In this document: positions 47,901 through 64,000 of the stretch, piece after piece
Position numbering within the stretch: the first letter of the stretch is position 1
How the letters are laid out: the number at the start of each line of letters is the position of its first letter
Origin: Ecdyonurus torrentis
Taxonomy: Eukaryota; Arthropoda; Insecta; Ephemeroptera; Heptageniidae
Length of the DNA: 64,000 nt
Direction of reading: 5' to 3'
Assembly: GCA_949318235.1 (NCBI GenBank)
Contig: OX439129.1
Location: 23,796,321 to 23,860,320 of the forward strand
Notes under the pieces: model-generated
The model's input: only the letters and a program-made list of their open reading frames with translations
Databases searched by the model: none
Told to the model about the DNA's origin: nothing
Program-made: the position numbers and the translations under genes

Positions 47901-47941
<41 letters not shown>

Positions 47942-48550
47942 TCTTTAAGAAAAATTAACTTTACACTATATAGTTTTTTATTCAAATAGAATTTCATTCT
48001 TCCATTTAAATTAATTTTTTTCAATTATTATTTATTAAGAATTTCTGCTGTTGTCATTAATTAATACAATTAAAATTAATTGTTTTTATGAAATAATTTA
48101 ATACACAATAAACACTTGAAAAGTAGATCAGTTTTAATTGAATTTAATACAAAGGAATGATATGAATTATAACTTTTGTTTTATTGCATAAATATATATT
48201 ATGCAGTTTATTATACATTGAGATTTCATTGTTGATTCAACGATGTCGTTAAAATACTAAACTACTCTATATATCAATAATAACATCATTAAAATGTTCA
48301 AAAATAAACACCGTATTAATGCTGATTTGCGTGATTTCAACTTAAAATTTTAATATAATTTTTTTACAGCAATTGAGATATTTGCCACGATATTTTCATA
48401 ATATACACTATGTTCCTGTTCAGATATTTAAAATATTCCCTCTTAACAAAATAATACGATATAAATCGATTTTTAAACTTAATTTTATACAATAAATTAT
48501 CTAGTTTGTGTATAATATTGACTAAATTTTTAGAAAAAAAACTGAGAGCT

Positions 48551-48564
48551 AGAGAGAGAGAGAG

Positions 48565-48622
<58 letters not shown>

Positions 48623-48791
48623 GTTGACATGGAATACTAATTGGTCTTTCAAAGTACGCTTATAACAAGTTAATGTAAAATATACGTTGCTATGTAGGTA
48701 GGTAGGTAGGTATATATTATACGTATTTTATGGGTGCGCTCCATATCCCAAATTTAATGAACATCACCAGGTCTCAAGTGCCAGGCATCAG

Positions 48792-48830
<39 letters not shown>
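48551..48830. repeat. (GA)n and (CT)n pair with a short (TAGG)n
   Basis: (GA)n 48551-48619, TAGG units near 48695-48711, (CT)n 48792-48830. The opposed GA and CT tracts could pair as a hairpin with a 170-bp loop. Confidence 0.93.
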
Positions 48831-48833
<3 letters not shown>

Positions 48834-49829
48834 TCTCTTCCTCTCTTGTTTCCCAACTCTATTTTATACCAAATGCAAAAGAAAGACAAGTCATTTCAAA
48901 TTTAAGGTAACCTAAATAAAAAAAAATGAAAGAAAAGAAATAATAAAGAATACAACTATGAAAAAAAAAAACTTTCCACTTGAAGGAGAAATTAAATTGA
49001 AATAAATCATAATCCAATGCGTGTTATAGAATGTTGCAGCTTAGATACGTAATTCATTTTTCACTGTTGTCATAAAAAATGAGAGAAAAATATTATAAGG
49101 ACTAATTTATTTTTAGCTTTTTATTTTTAATGCACAACTCGAATACTATTTGTTTGATGGATTTAAATTAAAAAAATAAATTATAATAACTTAAAAATTG
49201 CTGTAGTAATAGTTTAAAGTAATCATATATTTTTATATACCCAAGGTACAAAATTCTTTTATATTTTAATACTAAAACCTTTTTTTTTTTTTTTTTTTTA
49301 CATGGAAGACATAATGTTTAAAATTTATACTTTACATTCTATGTAAATTTTTGTGTTAAAAGCATGTCATCAGAAAATTATACAGTATGCAAATTTAATA
49401 ATATTATGATTAAAATGACATCGTGGTAGTATACGTAAATAAAGAACATTTTACAGGTAGTAAATTTACAGAGAATTTTGTTATGTATATTATAAAGTTA
49501 TAAGAAATATAAATTCTTTTAGGACTAAAAATAAAGTAGTAATTTAAATCATTCAGATTATCTCTAATCTCATCAATATTTTCAGCATATTTTTATTTAT
49601 GAAATTGTAGGAAATTATCATAGACATCCATATGTTTTTGTGCATTTTTTTATTTTTATTATTATTATTATTTTTTTTTTTTTTGCAATTGAAATAAATA
49701 AATAAAAAGTTTATATATAATTTATTATATGTTGATAATTCTTGAGTAATTGTCGTGATATTGAGTTATGCAATGGAACAGTGATAAAATTACATTATAA
49801 TGTATAGTGTACGTATATAATATTCTCTC

Positions 49830-49831
<2 letters not shown>

Positions 49832-49896
<65 letters not shown>

Positions 49897-49905
49897 GCTC
49901 TCTCT
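49832..49905. repeat. (CT)n microsatellite
   Basis: CT units with a GTCTCG interruption near the right end. Confidence 0.95.
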
Positions 49906-50177
49906 TATGTTATATCAATTAGTAACTATAATTGAAGCAGAATGATGCTGTACTATAAAGAACAATAACGCAAAAAAAGTAGTGATTAATGTTTCAAACT
50001 AACAGTATAATATATATTTTCAAGCTGATTACAAGATCTCTATAAGAAAATTATTTATTTTACAGTTCTGCCATTAAAACTTTCAGCAGAATTTTTTTAA
50101 AAGATACACAAAACTACTCTTAATGTTTTATCACGTATAAAGCTATAAAATATCGAATTGCTTTTTACATTAGACAC

Positions 50178-50305
<128 letters not shown>

Positions 50306-52670
50306 TTTTCTATCTAGTTATTAAATTTTTATGTGTTGAAAAAATATAGTTTCATTATGTCATGATACTCATGATACTGAACCTATAGCTGACTTTATAA
50401 TAATGAAAAGCTTTATATTTATATATCATGTAATATCAAACAAAATATCGATTTTAAATATTTCTCAAGGTATAAAATAAGTTTTTAAATAATGTTATTT
50501 TGATGAAATTTTATCATATTATAATAATATATGTTTCAACAAGCTATATACAGAGTACAAACACGTCAAATATTATACCAGAAGCTCTTCAAATATACAT
50601 TTTATACTGTATAATATACATAATAGACAGGCTATTGTTATATTATTAAATATAATATACATGGAAAAATATAGCTTGTTTAAATGAAATAACTTTCTCT
50701 TGCTTGGTATATAAAAATAATATATATATAAAATTTAAATATTATTTTAATTAAAAATTAAATTTGATATTTTCTGATATACTTTCTTATATAATACGTA
50801 ATTTCTTTTATATCCCATTATAAAATTTAATTAAGATTTTTCTTAATAACTTTTTATTTGAAGGTATATGATTTTTCAATCTATATAAATATTATATATA
50901 TAGATATATATAAAATATATAATATTATCTCGTATATTATCTTATACTTTACTTTTCGTTCTTTGGTTTTGGCTTTTTGCCACGTTATGTAGGCAAGTAG
51001 AACTCACAAAATGTTGCTCAGGATATAAGGCTTCTAATTTCCTGTCATCAGCCAGATCTCATTTGTTTCTCTCTCTCTTTCTCTCTCTCTAGCTCTCACT
51101 CACTCCACGTACTTTCACACATATCCTTAGTTATTTCTTACATATTATATGAATTTGTGAAATTCAAGGAATAATAATTATTATTATTGTGAGCACTCTA
51201 TGTAGACAAAATATACGACACAATTTTAAGAGACGTGAAAATATGCAACGAACCACTCCAGCTTATACAGAAGGTAAATCAGCCTAACTTTTTGTATAAT
51301 ATAAAAGAGGGGAAATGAGTCTAGAAATAATTTAAATAAAGTTACATTCTTGAAATAGTTTTTTATTATTTGTGTTGACATTTTGCATATTGTTGTCTCT
51401 CTTTTTCTTTCTTTCTTTCTTTTTTTTTTTTTTTTAATTAAAAAATAATTTAAAAATTTTTGGTATAATATATAACTTATTTTCTGTAGTTTTCTCATGT
51501 AATTAAGTAAAAAAAAAATTAAATCAATGTCAATACTATAAATTATGCATGTTAATTTAATAAAGCATTATGAACTATTGAACAATAATCATCTATATTC
51601 AGTTTATAAGTCAGCTATATATACAGTATTATAGCAAAACTAGGGTAATAAAATGTAATATTTTCTAACATTCTGAACCATTCAATATAACCACACGATA
51701 AAAAAAAAAGTTACGCTTATATTGCAACACAGTAATAAATAGAAAAATATTCTCATACTTTGTAGTTAACTTTTTGAATTATTGCAAAAACTCTGTAACA
51801 AAACACAAATACAAACAGTTGGGATATGCGTTTACTAAACAAACATAAAACATACTACCTAAGCAGCTATATCAATCACGTTCAAAACTAAAACGATTAT
51901 TTTGCAACATTTAGATAATAAAATTTTAACCATTCATACTATTTATATATAAAAACAAATTTTACTTTCTTTCCTTTTTTTTTTTTTTTTTTTTTTTTTT
52001 TGTTTTGTTTGTGTGTGCTTATATTTTACAATTTACTGTTTCCTTTTTTTTTACATTTTTTTTATCCCCTTAGTTTTTATATAAACTTGAGACGTACACT
52101 TTATTTTAAAGTGATTCTGATAAGACTTTGATGTTAATAAACATTACAAAAACACATAAAAACACGTGCATATGTGAAGCGTGCGTGTAAAAATTTAAAT
52201 AACAGCCATAACATTATTCAACATTCAAGCTAAAAAAAAAGAAAAAAGAAAAAAAAAGAAAAAGAAAGAAAAAGAAAAAGAAAGAAAGAAAGAAAAAAGT
52301 TTTTTTTTTTTATCAAGTTCTTTATGCTTGCTAAAAGGTAAAAAGAAAATTTTTAAATCGTATAAGAGAGATGGCGGAAAGAAAAAGAGAAAGAGAGAAA
52401 AAGGAGGAAGAAGGAAAAAAATCTTGCTTTCCTAAAAGATCGTTCAGTTCACTTACTTTGTACCAATTACCTTAAAAGCCACCCCTAACACTTACAATTC
52501 TCAATCTTTTTCGTCCTATATATATATATATATATATATATCAAGGCTTTAGAAAATGAAAAGGTAACACAATGTTACTTGCTTAACATATATAATGCTA
52601 TTTATGTAACATAAAAGAAAAATAAATAAAAGGAATCAAATTATATGCTTTTAAAAGTGATTCAATGAAA

Positions 52671-53104
<434 letters not shown>

Positions 53105-54749
53105 CCTATCTGTCATTATATTGACTGGAAGTACAAAAATAATTCAGTAAAGTTGAACTAAAAAAAAAAAAGTATATTATTTTTAGATTTTTAATTTTAT
53201 TCTTTGTATCATATTTTTATATTGATTCAATTTAATAGTAAAGCGCGCACTCATACACACAGTATGAAAAATGAATGCTAATATTTGAGATATCTACTAC
53301 ATTTATCATGCAGTTCCTTCTTGAATATCAAGTCTTGCCTTCAAATTGGTTCATCCTCGATGGAATCGATCCAATTGATTAAATCTTCAAACCTACATTT
53401 TCCCACCCTTATATACAGTTTTCTTTTTTTATTTTATTATTATTATTTTATAAGTCTCATCTGTTATTCACATGCAAAAAAATGGGGGTTGGTATAAAAG
53501 TTTTTACTTATATTTTCACGGAATATATTATATTCAAATTTGATGTTTTTTTTCTTTTGTCTCTCTCTCTTTCTTTTTTATATATCGTACAGTAAAAAAG
53601 CATTTTTAACATAACGCTATTCAGATTGTAAACACGAAGGTTTTCCATGCGCAGATGTAAGATTTAATTCATGGACAAATACGTTTACGTTAATGATAGA
53701 ATGTTTTATATTTTAAGTACGATACGGTAAATTGTTCACAAACGATAAAGAGATCTCCTGTATTTGGTTCGATCGCTTGATATGCTTTACAAAATACATA
53801 TATACTAAAAATTTATCAGAAGCAGATGTTGCTATATCTTTGGCTTGGGCTCGTTCCTGTAAGTTTTTTTGTACAGTTGTTTCTTGGACAAAATAGCTTC
53901 TCTATCGTTTTTACCTCCCTTTTATCTGTTTGTATGTTGTTCTATCTAAACAAAGCTTTTATAAACGTATCAAGTATTTCATATAACAAGTAAATAATAT
54001 AGCTGTATATTATGTTGATATGATTATTGAATAATAGACAAATAATATGATATTTTATTACATCATATAGGTATAGGTATAATAGATATTTTATATTTTT
54101 ATACAGTATATTATAATATGATGGTCATGGTTGATATATTCTATACTGGCATTAGTAACAATTGCAGCATGCAAAAGCTATTGAGAGAGAGACAGACTAA
54201 AGCAAGCTAAAATCAGCAAGCCGCAGGGTTTATAACCATTATTATCGACTCCCGAGTGACACCTCACGCTTCAATTGTGCTTGATATATTCATGAGCACA
54301 CATTGGCCGCCACTGCTACCGCATTTTGTTACGTATACGGTGTCACTAACTCTAGTGTTCGTATTATAAACTGCTGATTTGACTTGTTTCATATATCCCT
54401 CTCCTACCTCATAACCACCCCCTCATCCTCTCACCCATAGAGGCTTTTCACTCTAATATCACTAAACCAGATCATTAGGTTTCACTTGTACACTACTATA
54501 TTATATAATATATTATCACCTGTATTATAATCCTACTAATAAAATTTATCATTTTTTTTATAACATTTTAGGTAATATGGTAATTTATATTTTATGATGT
54601 TTTTGTAGATTTCAACTTCATACGTCATAGAAGCATACATCACGTGCATGATTAACATAATATTATGGATTTGTTTCATTACTTCTACAAACATAATATA
54701 ATATTAAGTAAATGTCTCAAAAATATAACAAATCTTTCTTACGTGATGT

Positions 54750-54751
<2 letters not shown>

Positions 54752-54821
<70 letters not shown>
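54752..54821. repeat. (CA)n microsatellite
   Basis: About 35 CA units. Confidence 0.95.
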
Positions 54822-54822
<1 letters not shown>

Positions 54823-55140
54823 CTTGAATGAAAACGAAAAACTCGTAAAAAAATTTATGAAGGAAATTAAATAAATATTTTGAATGAATAAAAACTACCA
54901 TGATTGACGTTAAAACAATCAATTTTATCAAATAAAAATTTTATAACAAAAGTAAACAACAAAAGACATGTTATATTATTTAATGATTTGAAACGTTTAA
55001 AATTATTAATTTATACAACAATAACATAAACGTAAATTCCAATCGGATTTGTCATACACCACGTACAGCTCAATAATTTGGTGTTATGTCCAACTGTCAA
55101 TGTGTCAGTCATAAGCTTTTAGTCCTTATGAATAATGCAA

Positions 55141-55145
<5 letters not shown>

Positions 55146-55201
<56 letters not shown>
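55146..55201. repeat. (CT)n microsatellite
   Basis: About 28 CT units. Confidence 0.95.
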
Positions 55202-55203
<2 letters not shown>

Positions 55204-56558
55204 CACACATAAACACTCACAATATGATTTCCTTCATACATATAACATAAAACAGTAGAGACAAAATATATTCTGTAAAACTTAAAGACTTTATTTATTT
55301 ATTACAATAAAATAATACTATGTAGTATTTTTGTAATAAAAATTTAAATTAAATAAAATCCAAAACAGATGTATAATATAATACGTATTGTGAATTGAAA
55401 TGAATAACTAATTGAATAAACTTAATGATATTTTAAATATAATTATATTGTAATACTCTGCTTTCTCTCTGTAATTGCGTATTGTGTTTCATGAGATATT
55501 TTCTTCAGCTTTTTAGCATATAAAAAAATATTTTCCAAACAATGTGCTTTTTTTTTTTTTTTTTTTTTTATATTTTTGCTTTTAAAGTCATAGCTTTTAT
55601 AAGATGTTATAACGTATATTATGTAACATATTTATTCTTTTTTTTTTTTAGATAATTATATAACTTTGTTACATGCTTAAAATAAAATATTTTATAAGCA
55701 GCATTGCAAAAATATCTTTTTATAAGTATGATAAATACAAACTCAATAAAAAAGTAAAAGCCATTTATTATAGAGAATTATATATACTTATAAAAATAAA
55801 TAGTATTATTTGCATGTAATATTAATAATAATAATACACTTTTTAAGCAATTTTTTTTTATTTTTTTAAATAATATAATATAAAAAGATATCATCGTTTA
55901 AATTGAGAAATATTATTATATCAAGCTATGAAAAATATAACGAGAGAAGTAAAATAGACTCTATAAGAATTTGGGCCTGAGAAGGATGCCTTTTTCTTCT
56001 TATTACAATTAATTTGATATTCAATTATTATTATCTTTCTCTCTTGTGTAACTTTACTTGTTCTACTTTTACAATTAGTCAAAGTAAACTTAAGTCTTTT
56101 GCTTACAACTTGTATTCTACGTTTTCTAATATTAAGTAAGAAGTTTATTATGATTTATGGGTATTTAAAAGACAGCAAGCAGAAGAAGAAAAAGAAGGAA
56201 ATTAAGTTTGAGATTGTGTCCTTATATATTTATATAAAAATAAGAATAATAAAACTTTAGTTGAGATTTTTTTTTTTTTTAATTTTATCCCTTCTTATAT
56301 TATTATAACTTGTTGCAAAAGTAAACATAAACAAATTTTTATATATTTTTTCTTTTCATTTCATTTTTTTCTTTTCTATTTTACATTACACTTATGCAAA
56401 CAAACAATAACAAAAATATAAAACTTTTTTCTTAAATATTATAATACAGAAAATTTCTGAGATGAATAAAGTTTTAATCTTTTTTTTTTTTTTTTTTTTT
56501 TACGTTAGGGTACAAAAAAGTATTTAAATGAGTTTCTTAGTTTTATATTCCCTACAAA

Positions 56559-56589
<31 letters not shown>

Positions 56590-57229
56590 CTCACTAGGAT
56601 GAATAGAATGTAAGTGCAGTAGAAAAAGATAGGAAGAGAAAAGAGAGGACATCATTTCAAAGGTATTTTCATACAGAAAAATCATTAAAGATGAATTTTT
56701 TATAGCTTGATGCATTATTTATGAGGATAACATTTTTTCAAAACATTAAACCTCTTATATATCTAATGTTATAAACAACTATTAAAAGTTCTTTCCTTTC
56801 TTTCTTTTTCCTTATTTTTTTTATTATTATTACTTTTAGGTAGATTATCTTTAATCTCAAAGAAATGATTATTATATGTAAATGAAAGTTATGAAACATC
56901 ATTATTTTATATTATGTCAAATAATAATAATGATAAAAACACTTGGTACTTTTCAAATTTAACTTTAATCCATTCAATTAAGACCCCCAGCGAAATAATA
57001 CAGACTTTCATGATCTAACACATTATATTATAATCTGAAATTGATCAATTAAATATATCAGATCAAACAATATTCCTTTCTTAGAAGGCTATAAAACTAT
57101 GAATTAAATATACGAGTATAAAAATAATTTTAAAAATATTTCACACTAAATGTATAGAGTTTTATGGCCCAGTATGAACTAGCTTTTAATGTTAAAATAT
57201 AGTTATGGTTATTTAGAACTTTTGTTATT

Positions 57230-57273
<44 letters not shown>

Positions 57274-57921
57274 AAAGCTATTAATTATAAAACCAGAAAA
57301 AAATGGGCCTGATTCATGAGATTTGCGGTCCATATTTTATTTTATCATTTTGTATGTAAAAATAAATAATACTTCAGTAACCTGACATGAACTTTTGTTT
57401 TTAAACTACGTGCACCATACAATGGTCAAAATGTGCTTGCAAAAAAACAAAACCTCAATACTACAATGATTGCACTAGTAATAACAATTATTTATGTATA
57501 TATGTACAATAAGGTTCATAAGTTACACAAAATTAAATCTAATAATATTTTACCAACAATTTTAACTTAAATAATATATTTGTAGTAAATTTTGAAACTA
57601 TTACACGTATATCTTGTGTTTAATAATGACTTCAAAATAGTCTCTGAATACAAACAATTTTATGCTAATGTTGAGAGAAAACTAAAAAAAAAAAAAAAAA
57701 AAAAGCATTAAAAACTTTGTACAGTTATTGTGCACATAACGCTTTGCAACTTGTTTTTATAAATCATAAAACTTTCTAGAGAAGTTTAGTTTGTTGAACG
57801 TGTTATGATTGTAATTATACTTTTAGTTGGTGCAAAGGAACACTTTCCTCTGAAGGTGTTGGAAAATACTCAAGGTAATCGTTAAACTCTAATGCTATCC
57901 AATAATATCACATATCACTGG

Positions 57922-57923
<2 letters not shown>

Positions 57924-57981
<58 letters not shown>
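57924..57981. repeat. (TA)n microsatellite
   Basis: About 29 TA units. Confidence 0.95.
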
Positions 57982-57983
<2 letters not shown>

Positions 57984-59772
57984 CATACATACAGTATATA
58001 AAAGTTATTCCAAGAATCTCAAGTATCTGAAAATAATAGTAATATTAGTCGATAATTTCGAAATAAATAAATATTTACTTTTAATATTAACTTTAGGATT
58101 TTTTTTTCAAGAGATATTAAAGTTGTAATAATCATTAATATGGGAAAATAATTTGAGATATAATGGAGACATCCCAAAAAGAACCAAAATCTTAAATAAT
58201 TTAAGACTGAGAAAAAATTGGCTGTAAATAACGTTAATTATTATTAACAACTTCTATGATCAAAAAACAAGAATGGTCATTAAAATCACGTCGATAAAAA
58301 TAACTTGTTTGTTTGTTTATATTAAATTTAATGTTATATATTTTTGAAAAAAAAAATACAAACTAGAATTGTATAAGTGTTTAGTAATTCATGCACACAT
58401 ATACAATACATTATTGTTATCTGCAAAGAAGAGTACTTATCATTTTATTCACAGTTAGTTTATTTTGTGTAAAGTATTGTTATATAATGCGATTCAATGT
58501 GTTGCAAAAGATTTATTTTGAAACAATTACATAATGTGTATAGCAATATAGTTTCAAACTTAGTTAATGAAATAAACAACAAAGTTTTAATGCAATCTTA
58601 TGTAATTTAATGTTTTAAAATCTTAAAAATAAATGCTATTTATTTATTATATTATTTTTATCACTTATGCTTGGTAGATTTGATGAATCCATTAAAAACT
58701 TATTTTTAAATACCAATAAAGTAGGTGGAAAAAACTTTGAGAAAATTAGACTTTTACTTTTTTTTTTTTTAATACTTCATCATCGCTTAAATACTTAAAG
58801 TTAGTTTTAAAAAGATTAGATAATGGATAGAACAGTACTCTATATAAGAATGTTGAAAAAAATATTTTAAGTATTGTAAAAGTTTATAATATTATTAAAA
58901 ATAAAAGTTTTAAAATTTCATTATTTTTAATTTAGATTATTAATAAATAACTTTTTATATATACTAATATAATCTTTAGTATAGTTCATTATATTGGCTA
59001 TAAGACTTTATATTTTCACTCATCAAATTAAAAATAATTTTAATAATATTGATTTTTATGTTATAGTAAATTCTTGTATTAAATAAAAATGTATAAATAA
59101 AAACTAAGCAAAAAATAATTAACAATCAGTCCCAAAACCAGATTAAAAAACATTGTTAAATTTGATTGATATTTAAATTGAATTTCTACAGAAAAGTTAA
59201 TGAAATTACTTTTGGTATGAAAATTCTTTGTAAAATTTATAACGTACAGTGTATAAATAATAATAATAAAATAGAATGTACAAAACGAACCAGATTTTTT
59301 TTTTAATTACATATCATAGAAAGTACTTTTTAAATTTATTTCTGTAGCATAAAAAAGATTTTGTAACGTGAGAAAAATCTTATCAGAGAAAGGCTTGCTT
59401 TTGGTTTTGTAGCTCATGGTAAACGGAAACTGAAGTGTAGCATATTTGCATAGCACGTTAAACATATATAAAAAAAAAATCACATAAGCTCACATGATTC
59501 TACTTTTACAAGAAGACTGCTTGCTTGTGGTTTTTGCCCGCGTTATGTGATCTTTTTTTTTTTTTTTTTTTTTTTTTTGTGAAATCTCTTTAAATAGAAA
59601 TTATTTTCTGTCAAAATTTATAATATGTCACATTCATGTTATACTGAAATGAAAACCGTATATATAGAAATTAATTTAATTTTAGTTCATTAATGAAATG
59701 TTTATGTTAATAATATCAGGATTATGATAGAGAATAAAATAAAACTTTATTAGTATACAATAACTACAATAC

Positions 59773-59915
<143 letters not shown>

Positions 59916-62900
59916 CTGTATATAAGCATACATATTCATTTATATATTGAATTTTTTTTAAATAAAATAATCATAATGATATAAAATATTAATTAAAATT
60001 ATTAATAAAAGCTTTAAAAAAAATAATAATAATAAAAAAACAATGAAATATATTTTGCAACATTTGATGAGAATGAATTATATTCATTATACAAATGAAG
60101 TAGTAAAATTTATTGTAATATCCTCCGTCTGTTTAGTACATGACTAAAATATACATTATTTAATCAAATAGAGTGAGAGAGAGAGAGAGAGAGATAAATA
60201 AAATTATTTACAACAGTAATATACATCGAGAAAATTACAACAACAATTAATACAAATAGCAATTATAGCAATTTTATATCTAAATGTAAAATAATACCTA
60301 CAATTTACACTCACACACAAAAATTAGTCGATAAAAAAACACATATCACTTACAATTTTCTCTTCATTTGAAATAGGGGATTTTTATATTATTAATAACG
60401 TTCAATTACAATCGATAATGATTTTTTTTGAAAACTACAATACATTTCAAGTTAATATTCTGTATCTATTCATGTATTAATGAATGAAATACCTTTTTAT
60501 ACGTTGTGTTACAGATATATAATATCTGTTAAAATATAATGTGAAAATATCAGAGCTTAATAATTGATATCAACGTATCATTTTAGTAAATATGACGAGG
60601 CACTTAATATTATGCGTACATGAAAGTTATAAATCCACATTTTCATTAATATATAACAAAGGAGAAGAGGAATACAGTAGACATATATAGCGTAGAAAGT
60701 AATTGAGTTAATGTTAAACTGCCACTACCATCGTATATTATATAAAATCAAATTCTCTCTCTCTCTCTCTCTCTCTCTTATAGTCACTACTACTTCTCCT
60801 CTCATTTAAAATTAAGATTGACATTCTTATGAACTAAAAAATTTACAAAATATAAAGTGAAATCACATTAAAATCATTGAAGTGAACAATTATTCTATAT
60901 TTTATACTTTGGGGAAAAAAAGCATGTCACTTTATAACAATGACATTTTTTATTATTATTTCAAAAAAAAAAAAAAAAAAAAAAAAAAATGGTAAATAGA
61001 TTATAATATAAACTATAATTTATTACAGCTTGAAACTTTATACTTAAATCATATTTAATCAAAATTATAGCATGTTTTAAAATATATTCAAGTTAGTTAT
61101 GAAATTTATATATTACAGGATGAAACTTTAGATTCATTGCTTGTCAGATATCTTATTGATTTAAAATATAAGAATAAATTATAAAATAAATTTTCAATGT
61201 CTATACGTACTTACATTAATAAGCGTACAATATGTATCATAAAAAATATTTATTCTATACGATCTTACGGAAATATCAATACAAAGCTATATAATTCCAT
61301 TTTTATTTATAATAAAAATTATATTTATTTAATAATTTCTACTTAAAATTTAAAAATTTTATTTGTAATTTAGTAGTAATTTAATTATTAAGACATTCTG
61401 TGCAAAAATATAATGAACCAACCGAGAAGGCTATGACTTGGTTGGATTTTGTAAAATTGTGTGTTTAAAAAAAAATAATAATAATGTATTGTATGAATCT
61501 GCAATCTGCGCGTTTGTAATTTGAATAACCTTCGAAAGCTAATATTCTACAAAGCAATAGAAAGTCTGTTTGACTATTTCCTTTTTATTATATTAACAAT
61601 GGGGACTATGTGGTTTACAATACAAAACAATGAAGTGAAATTGAGAAGATAGCCACACCACAGATTCATTATAAATTAATTGTACACTTAAAATGCTACT
61701 TTAGTGTTGGATATACGTATGTGTACATACATGGCAAAAAACCAACAATTAGCTCTACATTATAATATAGAGGTTAATTTTCGTATGTATGAGTTAACGT
61801 TGAAAATAATTTACTAATTTAAGTACTTTTTATTTTATTGTGCTTTCTTTTATGTTTTTAAATCCACTTAATATTTATGAAATCAGTGACATCATTAATA
61901 AATAGGCTTGATATGTTAATTGATTTAACCACAACTATAAAACATTGAAATTTCTTTTCCTTTAAGATATCGTACATGGAAAAACGGGACTTAAGAGTTA
62001 ACAAGGTTATCTCAATTTCACTCTTTAGCAAAATGTCTTTTTACTACAAAAAATTAAAAGTAGATTACATTATCTTACAACATAATAAAACAAGAGACAT
62101 TAAATAACGTTACGGTTACAGCACAATTTCTCAATTCTCTTTTTTTTCCGTGTAATTTTCTTTAAAATGAGGTTTAAGAAGACTCGCAATAAGCTATGAT
62201 AAAGCATTAATTAAGTACAGAAAATGTCAAGTACCCTTATTTTGTCTTTTGTTTTCACGAACTTATCATTATTTCATTTATCGGCTTATCCCCTATTAAA
62301 AATCTTTATACTTTCCTCACAGCATGCAGTACACATTTATTAAGTCGTAATTCGTTTTCAAATATATATATATATATATTTTGTAGAAGAAAAGAAAAAT
62401 CAATAAGAATGTGCTGAAATAGAAAATAAAAATAGCTGCAAGCATAACCACCTGCATTTTATCACTTTAGTCGCTAGTATTCAAGTCTCCCAAAGTAAGG
62501 AGATAACGTACGTGTATTATGTAGTAGAAATTTACCACGTATAAGGTAATTAGATAGATTAGGTAATCCAAAGAGAATATCATTATTCAATTTTTTTGTT
62601 GCTTTTTTTATTTTACTATATCCTGGATCAATGCCCATTTGATCAATGTAATTTTTACCCACAATACACGTCTCCAGCTGACCAGTACTTTTCAGTGGGA
62701 ATCCTCTTTGGATTACATAAGTTATCTACTTATATTAGTATATTATGGATAACAATACCTATAATATTTAACAAAATAACTTTGAAATTTTATATATATA
62801 ATATTAGCATAACAAACTACTTACAAATTTATGCATTTTTAAGTTATACTGCAACTCAATAAAGATGGAATATATTATTATTATTATATAACTTAAGCTT

Positions 62901-64000
62901 ACTTTATCATGAAAATTTTGTATATCTTGTTATTTAGTTGACACCATTACATATAACAGTTTTGAATGTTTACTCACTGGCTTACTTAGTTATCTCCAAT
63001 CAGTGTTATATAATTTAACCAAACTAACTATATGGTGTGTGCATATATGTTTATGTTTAAATAAATATAATTTTAAATATTTTACACATCATTTCACGCT
63101 TTATATCAATTACATTAGAAATAATATTGTGTTACAATTGAATTGTTCTATGTGTTAAATATTAAAGTAAATAACAACAATAAAAAAATATTTAAAAAAA
63201 AAATTAAATATAGAAAGTTGTTTTAAATAAATCAACATTCAGAATAGTTTTTAAAATTAATGATTTGCATTTGCATCATGTAGCATGAATTTAGAAATAC
63301 TTTGATACAAAAAGTCTTGCTGAACATATATGCAATGCAACTCTTATATACTTGAAAAGGTTTAAAAAAAGAAAGCATTTAAATATTCACACTGAATTTT
63401 CAATGTTATTCTTATGACAAAAATGCTCATCAAGCTTGAATGGCAGAAAGTTTAATCTTGGTCGAGTGTATGTATGGATATATATTTGTGGTGTAAAATC
63501 ATATTCCATTGCCTTATAGAATTGCCATAAATATTTATATAGAGCATTACGGTAGTTAAAATCACTGTATGAATGCATTAAAATATGTCCATAAAAAGGT
63601 AATAAAATAAAATTTTATATCACAGTGTCTGTACTTGATTCTTGACACTAAAAACTACTTAAAAGGAGATACAAATCACCTCTAACGATGAAAACTTTGA
63701 TTTTACTTAACTGATTTTTTTAATTACTATAACTGGTGATTTTATTATCATTTTACGTATACAAATTTATTTTGACAATTAATATAACTCAAATTAACTA
63801 TTAACATTTTGTCTTCTATATAGAGGACGTTCTGAAATTAATGTTAGCTGACCAAATTATGACAATATTACGAATTTAGAGGTAGAAAAATAACAGTCAA
63901 ATAACGGAGGGAAAAGTAAAAATGAAGCATCGTATTCCAAATAGATATCCAAGTCAAAAATAAATTTAAATGTCAGATATATAAAAAGCAAATACAATAA

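Noticed and set aside
53340..53400. Minus-strand open stretch FEDLINWIDSIEDEPI ending in a stop
   Set aside because: Looks protein-like, but the acceptor lacks a pyrimidine tract and no neighbouring exon was found.
53806..53856. Possible 17-codon minus-strand exon (ERAQAKDIATSASDKFL) with CTTACAG acceptor and GTATAT donor
   Set aside because: Very short, weak pyrimidine tract, no partner exons and no recognisable homology.
62474..62862. Opposed ORFs and a set of inverted blocks (TAATCCAAAGAG near 62566 and its complement near 62706)
   Set aside because: Some repeat structure is real, but the block order is not a simple hairpin and no element ends could be set; ORFs are short and without domains.

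Overview
The window is AT-rich nuclear DNA from an animal. Split codons across GT-AG introns, long introns, dense microsatellites ((CT)n, (TA)n, (CA)n, and a 630-bp (TTTC)n tract), many foldback/MITE-like transposons and a 200-N assembly gap rule out a prokaryote. The VWC protein and the repeat style suggest an arthropod, perhaps a crustacean. That is an impression, not a demonstrated assignment. No CRISPR, operon, tRNA or rRNA was seen.

Genes occupy only the first 16.3 kb. (1) On the + strand, positions 323-1833 hold the last two exons of a Nudix hydrolase related to vertebrate NUDT6; its 5' exons lie before the window. (2) On the + strand, positions 4888-6314 hold a complete five-exon paralogue of 270 aa with an intact Nudix box. 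Matching exon lengths, intron phases and about 64% identity over one shared exon show a tandem duplication. (3) On the - strand, positions 16265-9061 hold the last four exons found of a secreted-type protein with two von Willebrand factor C (VWC) domains, a Ser/Thr-rich linker and a Gly/Asp-rich tail carrying an RGD tripeptide. Its 5' end was not found. Genes 2 and 3 are convergent.

From 16.3 to 64 kb I find no supportable gene. This stretch is either upstream intron or regulatory territory of the VWC gene, or a gene desert. It holds microsatellites, a few less AT-rich islands and mobile-element debris. The standout is 39134-44293: a 5.16-kb foldback element with two near-identical 1.9-kb inverted arms, four ~147-bp tandem repeats at the outer end of each arm, and a 9-bp target-site duplication. 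This is the architecture of Drosophila FB elements. Its 1.3-kb spacer and its arms contain further nested elements (a hAT-like element and two hairpin MITEs).

Smaller mobile families are a MITE flanked by TTAA (three clear copies and one diverged), a hairpin MITE family at 10.2, 35.2 and 41.9 kb, a foldback cluster at 0.75-3.2 kb, and a short dispersed repeat at 24.2, 27.5, 46.3 and 46.6 kb. The octamer TGACGTCA occurs 12 times, 11 of them inside these elements and often as inverted pairs.
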